Shown here in pieces: positions 25,975 through 38,271 of a DNA stretch of 64,000 nt. Location of the stretch: NCBI GenBank assembly GCA_036429605.1, contig CM071590.1, positions 6,696,001 to 6,760,000 of the forward strand, written 5' to 3'. The translations under genes and the position numbers were made by a program. The stretch's first letter is position 1; the number at the start of each line of letters is the position of its first letter. The stretch is from Cladobotryum mycophilum (Eukaryota; Ascomycota; Sordariomycetes; Hypocreales; Hypocreaceae). The notes below the pieces were generated by a model. That model made no database searches. It was not told where the DNA came from and saw only the letters and a program-made list of their open reading frames with translations.

Positions 25975-27716
25975 ATGGCGGTCTCCGCCGATTTGTTCGC
26001 TCGAGTCCAGCTGGACATCCGTCCTTTACTCAGTTTGTCACCCGCCGTCGGTATCGCACTCTTGGTGAGCATCCCATCTCCACAGAGAGAGAGGTAGGCT
26101 GTCTTAAAATGCTAACATCTTTCCGTCAAGATAAGTTTAGTTTGCGTGGGATATGTACACTACAACCTCTGGCTCCATCCCCTGAAAGATTTCCCCGGCC
26201 CGTTCCTTGGACGAGCTACCGGCCTGTATCGAGTGGGCCAGCTCATCAACGGAAATGTAGGGCGTAACCTTAGTGACATGCACGACCAGTATGGCGATGT
26301 TGTGCGCATTGGACCAAACGAGCTCTCCTTTATCTCTCCAGACGCTTGGAACGATATTCGCGGAATAAAAAACGCTAAAATGTCAAAGCCTAGTCTCACT
26401 CACGGGCTCTTCGATGATGAGGAAAACGTCGTCGTCTTTGGCAGCTCTCTCAATCATGTTTCCAAGCTTCGCAGACTTGTCGCTCCAGGACTCTCCCGAC
26501 AGGCCCTCGACACCTATGAACCATTCATTGTTAGATTTACCGATCTCCTTGTGGAGAGGCTGACTGAGAAAGCCAAGGTTGTTGAGAAGCCGGTAAACTT
26601 GAGAGACTGGTCTTTCATGTGGGCCTTTGATATCGCCGGAAATGTAGTACTTAGTACTGACTTTCACAATCTCGAAGAACGACGGCTGAATCCATGGTGT
26701 AGAGGGCAACTCACATGCGCTAGGGCAATGGTCATCCTGCAGGTGTTGCTCGGCCTTGGCCTCAAGTGGCTCACCCACGCGATTTCGGGGCATTGGATCG
26801 TCAGAGATACAATCATGCTCGGGCCAGGTACTAACACTATGCTTAAGAAGCGCATGAATCTAGGCAAGGAAAAAGTAGATGTTGTAGGGGGTTTGCTATT
26901 TTCCAAAGATCCTCTCGTATGGCCACCCATGATCCATCTACAGACCTTCAACAGCTGACAGACTAATCCTTTTCCCTAGGTGTCGACAGACCTTGCGCTC
27001 AACACATCTGTACTGACGTTGGCCGCTTCGCAGACCACGGCAGCCTTCTTGACCGCATCGTTTTGCCTGCTGTGCCAGAATCCCGAGGCTTTCCAGAAAT
27101 TGAAGGACGAGATCCGAACGACGTTCAGTGACACTGACTATATTGGTGTGGCGTCCACAGAAGAGCTACCTTATCTTGATGCATGCTTGCAGGAGACCCT
27201 GAGGCTCTATCCCCCAACCCCACTGGGAATCGCGAGAGTCGCTCCCGAGGGGGCTCACAGATTGCTGGGCACTCTGTCCCTTCAGACGTAAGTATATCTC
27301 AACTATGGCGCGTCTGATTACTTACCAGGGTTGTAGTCTGTTCTCTATATCACCAGCTTTGCCGTCAACCACAGCGCCAAAAACTTCAAGAATCCCCATG
27401 CATTCCACCCTGAACGCTTCCTTGGTGATGAGGCTTATTCTGGTGATGCTTTAAATGGTCTGCAGCCATTCAGCGTTGGCCCGAGAAACTGCATTGGCAA
27501 AGGGTAACGAGCAATGATATCAACCCGTTTCTGACATGAAGCTAATTTTGGAACAGACTGGCTCTCGCCGAGGTACGAATTGCCCTCGTAAAACTGATTA
27601 TGAAGTTCGACATGGAATTGGCACCGGATAGCGTAGGCTGGTTTCGTGGCCAGAAGATGTACTTTCTTTGGAACCCGCCGCCTATGAATGTCTACTTGAA
27701 GCCGGTTCAGGGCTGA
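25975..27716 (+). CDS. Cytochrome P450 monooxygenase (one-base frameshift)
   Basis: Membrane-anchored haem monooxygenase, 503 residues if the frame is mended. Exons are 25975-26064, 26131-26916, 26980-27287, 27337-27503 and 27557-27716. An N-terminal hydrophobic anchor is followed by the Pro-rich hinge HPLKDFPGPF. The I-helix reads AASQTT (AGSETT type), the K-helix ETLR, then FHPERF, and the haem loop FSVGPRNCIGKG holds the cysteine ligand. The frame breaks at the G5 run 27249-27253: one more G would give PEGGSQIAGHSVPSD, the usual pre-beta motif, and makes total exon length divisible by three (1512). A sequencing slip is therefore likely. Its stop lies 0.57 kb from the stop of the complete PKS (convergent), so a tailoring oxidation of that polyketide is the natural inference. 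Resembles pisatin-demethylase-like and O-methylsterigmatocystin-type fungal P450s; the substrate is unknown. Confidence 0.88.
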
Positions 27717-28287
27717 GTGTAGTACATCGCTGCAATGGCACAGCATGGATCTGATTTTCTCTGGATAATCCTGTGTCTCAAGGTAGTATCTATCTTGGCC
27801 CTTTCGAGCTAGTATGATCATCTCTACACTTCCCTGTCTCTGTATCTTGGAAGAATTAGATAGATCATCCCGGCTTTCAGTTTAAATGATCTTCCAACTT
27901 GCCTAGCTAGTCAGTAACAAGATATTTTACTTGACACTTATTCGCATCATCCATCTCACAAGCGTTTTATAGCCGTAGTCGCCACCAAGGGCTACTCACT
28001 ATGACTACACTTGTATTTATTCGTATGCGTCATGTGAAGGAACACACCTGTTGTGGCAGCGTTTGACTACCCGGTGACCTATCACTAGCCTACCTCAAAC
28101 TTCTTTTTGACCTCCTTTGACATGAAAGGTTAGTCATCGCTCGAAAAGATCCCTGGCAACCAAAGAGCATCATAAATGATCTCTGTACATCATGTTGATC
28201 ATTCGACCGGTCAGAATGCTCCTAGTGAGTGAGGACAGGTTGTCTTAACGCTGCTAATATGTATTTTGTTACCCTAACATCAATGCT
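27717..28287. other. Convergent spacer between P450 and PKS
   Basis: Carries the two 3' ends. No coding or structural signal seen. Confidence 0.5.
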
Positions 28288-31200
28288 CTAATCTACATCT
28301 ACATCAGGTGTTTCTTTCTCTGCCGTTCCATTAATTTGCAAACTAGGGCTAGTAGTCTGGTCGTCTCCGCCCCTATCGCCATCGCCTTCTGCGTACTTCT
28401 TCTTCAGTGCAGATACAGCCAACTTTCCCAGCCCTCCAATTACTGCCGCATTCTTGATCTCGAGCACACTGACTTCAACTCCCAGTTTCTGCCGCCACCA
28501 ATTGCGGATCTCAATGGACACGAGAGAGTCGATGCCCATGGACTCGAGGGTGGTCGTCACATCTAAATTTTCCTCCGGAATCATCATCAAACTACAAATG
28601 ACGCGGCCAATTTCCCAAGTCAGCTGGTGCTGCAACTCGGGGTCGTCAAGAATAGCTGGGTCGGCGGACACTGCATTTATGAGTGTACGGATCTTGTTAC
28701 CCTTTTCATCCGTATCCACTTGACTGGTTGCTGCCAGCTGCCAGTACATATCCGTGCGAATGTCCCCTTTGAGGAATGACAAATTGCTAGATTCATGCAA
28801 TGACCTTCCGGATCTCAAACCAATGGCAAGTTGCCCGAGGCTTTTGTACCTTCCATTGGGCTCCCTCAGCGTGGTGGCTGGGAGGGACTGCCGAATGCTC
28901 ACCTGGATCGCTTCAATCACCTCCTGCTCTTGCACCGCATATCCGCCGCCCATAACGAACTGCTTAAGCATGGCCGTGTTATTGGTTAGGAATCCGACGC
29001 CTTGAACTAGCCCGATGTCGATGACAGAACAGGGGAGGCGGAGTCTATGGCGATACTGTACAAAGGCATCAAGGAAAGTATTAGCAGAGGCATAGTTAGC
29101 TTGACCAGGACGCCCGAATAAGCCTGATAAGGAAGAGAAGAGGATGAAGAAGTCCAAGTCAATCTCCGAGAGCGCATTATGCAGGTTCCACGTTCCCTTG
29201 ACCTTAGGCTCTTGAACGGTTCTCCAGTCATCATGAGTTATGTCAGAAAAAGCAAGGTCCTATGCCCAGCACGACATCATTAGTTAATGATACAGAATTG
29301 CAATCGGCCACTACAGCCGGGGTTGGGGGAGAGTGTAAAGAGAGAAAGAAGTTACATACCCTAAGCGCCATGGACATTTGGAAAACACCCGCAATCGGCG
29401 TTGGTGCGGACTGTACGGCGCTCTGGACATCAGCCAACTCGCCAACACTGCCAGCCACCGTTATTGCACAGCATGACTGATATTCCAGTTCGCGAATGAA
29501 AGCTTGATCCTCTGCTGGTTTCCCAGCGGAACGTGATAGGAAGACGAAGCTTCTAGCCCCATTTTCGACTAACCAAGTAGTAATTGCTTTTCCAATGCCA
29601 CCGAGTCCTCCAACCAGTAGGTAGGTTGCGGTACTTGAGAAAAGAGATGGTTGTGGTGCTTTGATAGATGGGATCTCTCTGGAATCGTCTGGGAATGCGA
29701 TAATAATTTTGCCCATGTGCTGGCCCATCTTCATAAAACGAAACCCATTGGAAATATCCTCAGCTTTGAATGATGAAATGGGCTGTATCGGCTTGATATG
29801 TCCTTCATTATAATATTGAACAAATTGTCCCATAAGCCTGAATTTCGACACAGTTAGATTAGCTGCTAGAAGTGAGGCATAACCCGTTGACATTACCTTT
29901 TACTGCATTCTGGGCGCTCGCGGCAGTAGCTGGATAGATCGATGCCAAAGTAAGCTCGATTACCCTCAAATTGATCAAGGGCGAGACGACCACGCTCAAT
30001 TATATCTCGCTTCCCGATCTCTAGCATCTTGCCATATCTAGCTACGCACTGCCAAGATGCATGAAGAAGTTCACCAGAAAGCGAGTTCAAAACCATATCA
30101 ACGCCTTGACCTCCTGTCGCTTTCATTATTTCATTGAGAAAAGAGGTGTTGCGAGAGTTGAAGATGCGCTCCCGTGGTATGCCATATGTATTGACAAGAT
30201 GCTGCGCCTTGTCTTCGTTGCCGACAGTGGTATAAATCTTTGCCGAAGAATTAGAAAATTGCTGCAGAGTGTATCAATGTGGCAGGCAGAATGAACGATA
30301 AACGTACCTCAGCACCTAGCATCTTACAGATGTAGATTGCAGCGATCCCAACTCCTCCAGAGGCAGAGTGAATGAGGATAGACTAGATAATTGAGGATTA
30401 TTAGCTTTAACTAGTTTCTTGTAAAAAGGGGAAGCTATTTCTGCTGTGAGTTCTTACCTGTCCTTTTGTGAGTTGGCCGAGGTTAATAAGGGAGTATATT
30501 ACAGTCATATAAACGATAGGCATCGTTGCCGCATTTTCGAGGCTGAGTCCCGCAGGCACAAGTGCCACTTGATTGGTAGAAAGGACTCTTCGCGTAGCAA
30601 ACAGTCCGTCGGAGAGGGCAAACACACGATCGCCCACCTTGAAGTCTTCAACTGCAGACCCAGTTCGGATAATTATTCCGGAGGCCTCAAAGCCGAATTT
30701 GTCTTTCGCACCAGGCATGAAACTCATGGAAAGCATGATGTCTTGTAATAGTTAGTGGAGAAGAAGAAAGAGAAAAATTGAGTGAAACACATACGCGAAA
30801 GTTCAACCCCGTATAGAGAACCTTGATCTCTACTTCGTCAGGTTGAAGGAAGGCCTCCGGGTGCTGGACCCAGTGTAGGGAGTCAATCATGCCAAACCTG
30901 CTGATAGTCAACAGTTTCGGGTCAAGTTCCCTCACTTGGCCTTCTAATTCTAGAGAAGTATTGAGCCAATGGTGTCGCCCAACGTTAACAGTGCCATCGT
31001 AAACAGCGAACTCGTAGTCAATATTCCGATCCTGCGGCAAGGAGTGTCTGTTGTGAAACCGCTGATAGAGCGCAGCTGTACACTCTGCTGCTGCTGCGTC
31101 CAAGGTTTCCAGCTCGACAGTCCAAAAGTCCAGGGAGAGCTCCTTTCGAACGGTTCTTGCAAGCCCGAGGACTAGAGCATAGCGAGGATCGGTACAAGCC

Positions 31201-34200
31201 ACCTGAGCTGAGCGGGTCAGCCATAGCATGCCATCCTTTAACCTAGAAACGTAAGCCTTAAATTCCCCATAGTCCTCTTCCGAAATCTCGTCAAAGAAAG
31301 GTCCCTCAAGATCAATCGTTGAAATGGTATCCTGACCCGGAAGATTTCCATCACTAAGCTTCCTCCAGTCAACTGTGATGCCATCTTGCTCCAAGCGACT
31401 AGCTAGTCCCATCGCGAAACCGTGTTTTTCCTTGTAGTATAGTAGTGTTACAGCTTTTGCATTATTGACTGATGAAAGCTTCGTGGAAATGATGTGTACG
31501 TTGGCACAATACTGTGGAACATCGTCGGGAACAGCAACCTCAGCTCCGGAGAAACCTGTATCGCAAAGCTCTCGATTCCATCTCTCAACGGTGACAACGG
31601 GGGTATCCAGGCGGTTATCAATTCTATCGGCCCACCATCCAGGAAAGTGACCCTGTACACGTGTTAGTTTGCTGAAAAGGAGTCTCAAGTAAGAGTAGAA
31701 AGAGGTTTGGTGAAAGATGATGACAGTGAACACATACTGTGATGAAGTTGACAGTCCGAAGCCCCATCGCTGTTCACTATATGTTAGAATATCAACTAAT
31801 TTGCCATGGTGGTTGCTTACGGGAACTTAGTTCCTGAAGGTAGAGTCGTCCCCCAGGTCGAAGAAGAGAGTGCACATTTTGTAGAGTCTTCTGTAGTGAG
31901 GAAGTTACGTGAAGAACCTGTCGAGTCTCCATCAGCATTCAAAAATTAGCCCCAGTCAGCCGTTATGGAACCTACATTAGAAGCGACGATCAGATCATAA
32001 TATCCGGGGCGAAGCCCTGGTCAGTTGGGTTCTGCTCAATATCTAGCACCTTGTACTTCATACCTTCCCAATCCTTGAAATTCTCTTGCGCAGCATTAAA
32101 AAAGCCACTGGATATATCTGTGAAAACATATTCGGAGAACATTCTATGTCCATCCTTTGAGATGAGATGTTTCAGGACTGTCCGTGTTGCAGCTCCAGTT
32201 CCGGCGCCAAGCTCGAGTACCCTCAGCGTTGGCTGCGAGTGAGCATACAGAGAGAAGAATTCTGCCTCAACCGAGCCTTCACAGATGGTGTAAAATCCTT
32301 CCAGCGCCCCGTCGTCAATAATCAGCTGCAATGGATTCATCTTGCCTGCATAAATTGCCTGAATATTGCTTTTTGATACAAGCTTCGAATACATCCGGGA
32401 CATGCCAATCGCATCAACATCACCAGACGCGTTGATTTCGTGGATAGCATTGTCGACCAGGGACAGCCAAGGCATATCAGCCGAGGACGCCCATTCTCTT
32501 GCCTCTGGGACAAGCGCATCCAATTTGCCCTGAATCATGCTTTCTTTCTCAGCTTTCATCCACGAAACCAATTTTGACAAGTATCCGGATGGTGTAATAT
32601 CCATAGTCTTCAGAACATCAAGTATTCGTAGAATGCTAGCCACAGTGGCCTTCTCAATGGCCTTCTTCATAACCTGTTTAGATGCCCCCTCTTCAGCAAG
32701 CGATCGGTGTCGAGGAAGTCCACATGAGGGAGCCACTCAAGGCGCGTCGAATGCAGGGAATTTTCATCTGACTGACTCCCGGTGTCTAGGGATATACCCG
32801 TCACACCATCTAGCTGAATAACTGGAATGTTTTCTTTGGAGATGGCTCTAATGTCTGCGCGTGTTTTTCCCGTGACGCTGTCTAACTGAACAAGAGCCCC
32901 CACAACCAGTTCAGGGCCTCCAGAATTTACCTGGATATGGTTTATCCGGTGGGGAACTTCGAGAGAATCAAGGTTCCGAATAATTCCTTTGGTACGGGCA
33001 AGGATAGATAATTGAAGGCAAAAGTCGATGGCTGTGGGGTGGGCTGAGTATGTGGATGCATGCTCACTTTCATCATTGCGTATAGTGGCTCTTGCTCTAT
33101 GCTTCTGAGTGTGAACTGAAATATCTTTTAAGCCTCGGAAACACGGCCCGTAGTTCAGACCAGCATATTCCATCCGCTCATAGAAGAACTCATCCGAAAT
33201 ATGACGCGGATATGAGTCGATTGGCTTTCTCTGTGACAGACCTGCGTCGTCCTCGCACGGCCTACCTTGAGCTGTGCAGTTTTGAACCCAAGATGTTCCA
33301 TTAAATGAGGAGATAGAGATATTGTACCAAGATGAGTTGGTATGTTCAGTCAACGGTGTTGGCTTCATTGTGGTTATCATCTCAACCGCTTCCATCCCAG
33401 GCACCACCAAAGCAGCCTTAACCATGAGATCTCGTAAGGTATAGGAATCAGAGCCTAAAAACTGTCTGATAGCCTCACCCATCATTGCGATGTATCCGGC
33501 GCAAGGAAAAACCACGTCGTTGATGATCTTGTGATCCTTAAGCCAGGGGACTTCATGGAGATGGATCACACTGCGCCAAATTGGTTCAGAGCCGCTTGTT
33601 TCCCAGCATCTAGACCCGAGTATTTCATGGTATGGATATTTCGTCTGTCTCCATTCTTTTGATAGGCGGCTTTCGTCCCAAAGCTCAACTGAGTGATCCC
33701 ACGGGTAATTCGGTAAGTTAGTGAGAATCGGCGCTCCGGGGTTGATAAAAGAGAAGTCTACAGAATGTCCGAGTGTATACAATCTCCCTAGAGCAGATAG
33801 CAAACAAATGGCAGAGTCTTTATCCCTCAGCATCGTAGGAACGTAGGAATGGTGTTTGCTGCCTACTTGCTCTTGGAGGATCTGTCGAATGGGGCCTTTG
33901 AGAGCAGAATGGGGCCCAATCTCTAAAATTGTAGTCTTGTTTTGCAAACCTTTGAGTAGTGACCGTACAGCGTCATGGAACAGCACTGGTGACTCAAGGT
34001 TCTTCCTCCAGTATGCTGGTCCGAACTGCATTTTTGTGGCGGCCTGGCCGGTCACGGTTGAGTAGAACGGAACACGTGCCTCGGTTTTCGCAAGATAAGG
34101 CATCAACATCTCTTCGTAAATCTCTCCGACGTCGCACATATGGTCTAACATGAAAAAGAAAGCGTTAGTGAGCTGTCACTCTCGTACTTGGTGGGGATGT

Positions 34201-36769
34201 CTTACGAGAGTGGTAGGCTTGGTCAACAGGAAGTCGTCGGGTAAAGACATCCGGCTCTTTAGCCTTGATTGCATCTAGAGCCTGCTCGAGTGCGATTATA
34301 TCCCCTGAGATGGTGACGCTCAATGAACTGTTCTCACAGGCCACCGTAACCCCATCCATAAGATAGGGTAAAACAGCAGCTCTGCTCAAGCCAATAGCTG
34401 CCATACCACCTACGCGAGTCTGTCGTGTCATTGCTAGGCCTCGAAAATAACTGCAAAGGATAGACTCCGACATCGTCATAGCCCCTGCAGCATACGCAGC
34501 TGCAATCTCACCACTAGAGTGACCCACCACCATAGATGGCGTGATACCACAGCGGGCCAAGAAACTAACCAAGGCAATCTGCACCGCGGTGCATAAGGGC
34601 TGAGAATATTCTGCCTTATTGAGTATGCTATGGTTATCGTTGGACAACAATATATCTATAAGTTGAAGACCTCATGTCAGTTTGTACAGGGCAAGGGGAT
34701 CTAGGGATATGTAATACTTTCTATAGTCCACTGTGGCGGCTCCTCCAAGCCTTGCAACGTCTCGTCCAGTGTTCGAATATCTTCACGGAACGACGGCGAT
34801 CCATGTATAAGGTCACTTCCCATGCCAGCCCATTGGGCACCTTGCCCAGTGAAGACGAACACCGCTTCAGGACTAACCGTACTAGCCTTCTCAAAGGACC
34901 CGACTTCCATCTTCTCTGCACTCCCGTTGAAAACACAAAATGTTCGATGAAGAAGATGAACCCTATGAGCCCCCAGTGTGTGTGCGACAGAGTGGAGAGA
35001 ATCGGGCTGAGATTCTATATAGTGCGTTAGGTCGCTCACCCGCTTTTGGAGAGTCTTGGAATTGCTTGTCGAAATGGGAAGCAGATGTGGCCAAGGTTTA
35101 GTGACACCACCGTGGGTTTCGTTGACGGGCTTCTTGGGAACACCATTCGTGTGACCGTTGGTATGGCTGTTGACGGTTGCATTGGATGTACCATTGAGCT
35201 GAGCTTTTGTGGCCTCTCCATTTCCATTGACATTTGCTTGCTTCGAGCGGCCCATCCCATATGACTTGGCAGATTCAATAATAACCTTGTGCAATGTCAA
35301 ATACAGATATAAAAAAACACGTTTGGGGTCCCTCTTACATGTGAATTCGACCCTCCAATTCCGAAAGAGTTGACACTTATTCGGCCTTGTTTGTCTTTGG
35401 GCCAAGGTACTGGTTCCACCGGCACTCGCAGTTTACACTCGTCAAATGGAACTATAAAGGCCCATTAGAATGTATAAGAAAACAATGCGACTCGATCAAG
35501 CTTACTATCGGGATTTGGCTTGGAGAAATTGATGTTGGGTGGGATTGTGTTGTGCTCCAAAGCTAAAGTAGCTTTAATAATACTGGTAAGGCCAGATGCT
35601 CCTTCTGTATGACCAACATTTGGCTTGACCTATGATGAGTCAGTATTGAGCTTCCGTGAACATCATATTCTCCATACCGAACCAATATACACCCCATGCG
35701 CGCCAAAGACCTTTGCAACAGCCTTGGCTTCAATCGGGTCCCCCACCAATGTACCAGTTCCGTGACACTCAAAAAATGCAGTTTGAGAGAAGTCTGTAAT
35801 GCCTGCGATATTATAGGCATGCCTAATTAACATCTCTTGAGCTTCAATGCTAGGCACACCAATAGGTGATAATTTGCCATCTGCGTTGAGTGCCGTGGAG
35901 CGTATCACTGCTCGTATTGGGTCACCATCTCTCAGAGCGCTTTCTAAAGGCTTGATAAGAATAGCATTAACAGCCTCTCCGCGTGCAAATCCATCTGCTG
36001 TAGCATCAAAAGTCTTACAGGAGCCAGTAGGAGAGAGGGCACCTTGCTGCGTCATATCTATTGTCATTGTTGGATTCATAATCACACTAGCGCCAGCAAC
36101 AATAGCTGTAGGACAATCCCCATTATAGAGAGACTGGCAAGCCATATGTAGAGCAGTCATTGAGGCAGAACAGGCGGTTCGAATAGTTATACTAACTACC
36201 GAGTCAGTATGCACCTAGGGATGGCGATTCGAAGAAGAAATAAAAAACACATACCTTGGGCCCCTGAGATCAAAGTTGTATGAAATGCGATTGGCGGCAG
36301 TAAAATCGCCTCCACTGGTAGTACGGTAGGGGATGCTCTGGCTTTTGTCCGAGAGAAGTATATCATGCCAATCTTCACCAAATGTTCCAACAAAAACACC
36401 CGTGTTCGTGCTGTTTAGTTTAGTTTGACCAGCATTCTCTATACATTCCCAAACAACCTCAAGTAAAAGACGTTGCTGAGGGTCGACTGTCGGTGCCTCT
36501 GTGCGATTTGTTACAAAAAACGAAGTATCGAATGCCTTGAAATCTGCGTCTTTAAGAAAGTATCCATATTCAGAAGCAACAGAATATCGTTTTATACCAC
36601 TGTTCAGGAATCCGTCCACATTGTAACGATCCAGGGGCACACGACACCTCCCATCCCGCTTATTGATCAACAGATCCCAGAATTCATCTGGTGTAGAGAC
36701 CCCGCCAGGGAGCCTCACACCCATGCCAATAATGGCAATGGGCGGCGGCGGATCTCTCGTTGTGGTCAT
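28288..36769 (-). CDS. Highly reducing polyketide synthase, complete (KS-AT-DH-MT-ER-KR-ACP)
   Basis: Iterative type I PKS of about 2,550 residues in some 15 exons, from MTTTRDPPPP at 36769 to DVDVD at 28288. KS: RTACSAS (active Cys), ECHGTGT, VKPNVGHTEGASG. AT: GHSSGEIAAAYAAG. DH: DHKIINDVVFPCAGY and HPTAIDFCLQ. MT: LELGAGTGAATRTVL then SNVLHV. A conserved NFITGHFPGWW stretch follows. ER: HSASGGVGIAAIY. KR: VGGLGGIGKA and the RPGQANYASANTF stretch. ACP: GIDSLVS with the phosphopantetheine Ser. There is no thioesterase, so release needs another enzyme. Clear introns include 36192-36254, 35630-35677 and the one joining LSSP to MGLRTVN (about 31760-31815). Frame breaks occur at C5 32685-32689 and G4 32006-32009, each one base short. 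The ER exon join near 30730-30794 also lacks one G for GLNFRDIML. All domains keep catalytic residues, so it is probably functional in the organism. The Asn-rich linker after KS is normal. Confidence 0.93.
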
Positions 36770-37728
36770 CGTGAAACAAAACTAAGAGAGGATATGGCGA
36801 GAGTAATGGGTTTGTAGTCTGATGGAACGAGAATGATTTGTTGGAAGAATATTTCGAACCAACGACAGGCAACGCTCAACAGATTACTGTGTGCTTGCAG
36901 AAGGCCTTTGGAAAAGAAATAGATAATTGCCAAAGTACCCATGCTTAGACACATCTATCACACGTAATACTGATAACACAAACGTTTCACCAAGACATTA
37001 TTATCAGTGATATTGGGTCGGTCTGCATATGCTTTTCCCCCACACATTGACTTGAATGTCATTGTTGGCCGGTACACAAGGAATAAACCCTGTCTTATGT
37101 CTCGTACTCACATGATACTAAAATGTTAGACAGCTCGTTAGGCAATATGTGTGCCGTCACCGACACTGATGTCTCAGGGTGCTTGGATGACAGTGAGGTA
37201 TTCGGGTTAGAATAGGTACATGGAGTGCGCTGTGTCTATTGCATTAGTGCATCCAGGAGAGAGTCTGCGGCGGCCAAGTATCAGGTACTTCGTTCTAGGT
37301 ACTTATCTAACGGCATCCGAGGTTGGATATGCGGATATTGCGCATGGGCTACCTAGTTAAGTGGAGATTTGTATGTAATGGGATGGATCTCTTCCCGATT
37401 GAACGTCTTTGTTGACCTTCCAACCTTCGTACATGCCTAGCCAACTAGCGTGGTTTTTGCAAATGCCACTGATGTAACAGAAGGCGGGATTGTTCATGGG
37501 GCAACAGAGCAAGGAGAGTGGTAAAGGATAAGAAACTACTCCGTAGACTACCTCAAATCGCAATGAGTGTCTAGTTGCGGATCCCTTTTCTTACGCAAAA
37601 CCTGTTAGCGTGGAGAAACCCACTTCCCCCTTTGTCCCCGTGGGGTCGAATCACATTGTACAAACTATGAGTACATACAATGCTCGCACTAACTCACGCA
37701 TGACTATTGTCTGTTCAAGACAGGCATC
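36770..37728. other. Upstream region of the complete PKS
   Basis: About 1 kb before the PKS start. It should hold the promoter and possible binding sites for a cluster regulator. No regulator gene is seen here or elsewhere in the window. Confidence 0.4.
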
Positions 37729-38271
37729 TACAGTCGGTTGGCAAAAGTAACGATGCAGAGCACTAACACCATACAAAACTAAAGATTTTAGCCTTTAATA
37801 TCTCTATAGATTTATATTATAACCTATTATAAAAATAAAACTTTTTATAGTATATCTTATATATTATATAATTCTAAATTCTTAACTTTTATAAATAAAT
37901 AGTTATTTAATTTAGAATTATTAAAAATAGTATTTTAATAAGAATTTTATTCTTTATAATTATAGTGTATTTAGTAATAATAAACTAATTTTATAGTATT
38001 TTTAGTATACTTATTAATGTATAGTCCTTATAATAATTATTAAAGTATTAAAAGTAAATATATAAAAATAAATTAAAATATAAAATAAATTATATATAAG
38101 AAAAGAAAAAGAATATTATAAAATAATTTAACTTGAAATCTTTATATATCTAATTTTAATTAATTTTAATTAATTTTATTTATATTTTTAATCTAGCTTT
38201 TAAACCCTAGAATTTAAGGGGTTTACTATGGGGAAATTTATCTGCATCGTTACTTTTGTCTCCCCACTGTA
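37729..38271. mobile_element. Non-autonomous Tc1/mariner-type element (MITE-like), AT-rich
   Basis: Terminal inverted repeats of 29 bp at 37731-37759 and 38241-38269 match at 25 of 29 positions, including a perfect inner 18 bp (CAAAAGTAACGATGCAGA). Both ends begin CAGT and are flanked by the dinucleotide TA (37729-37730 and 38270-38271), the target duplication of Tc1/mariner elements. The 539-bp body has no coding frame. Its inner 430 bp are almost entirely A and T, which fits a short deletion derivative or a copy degraded by RIP. It lies 1 kb upstream of the complete PKS and marks the border between the cluster and the decayed zone. Confidence 0.85.
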
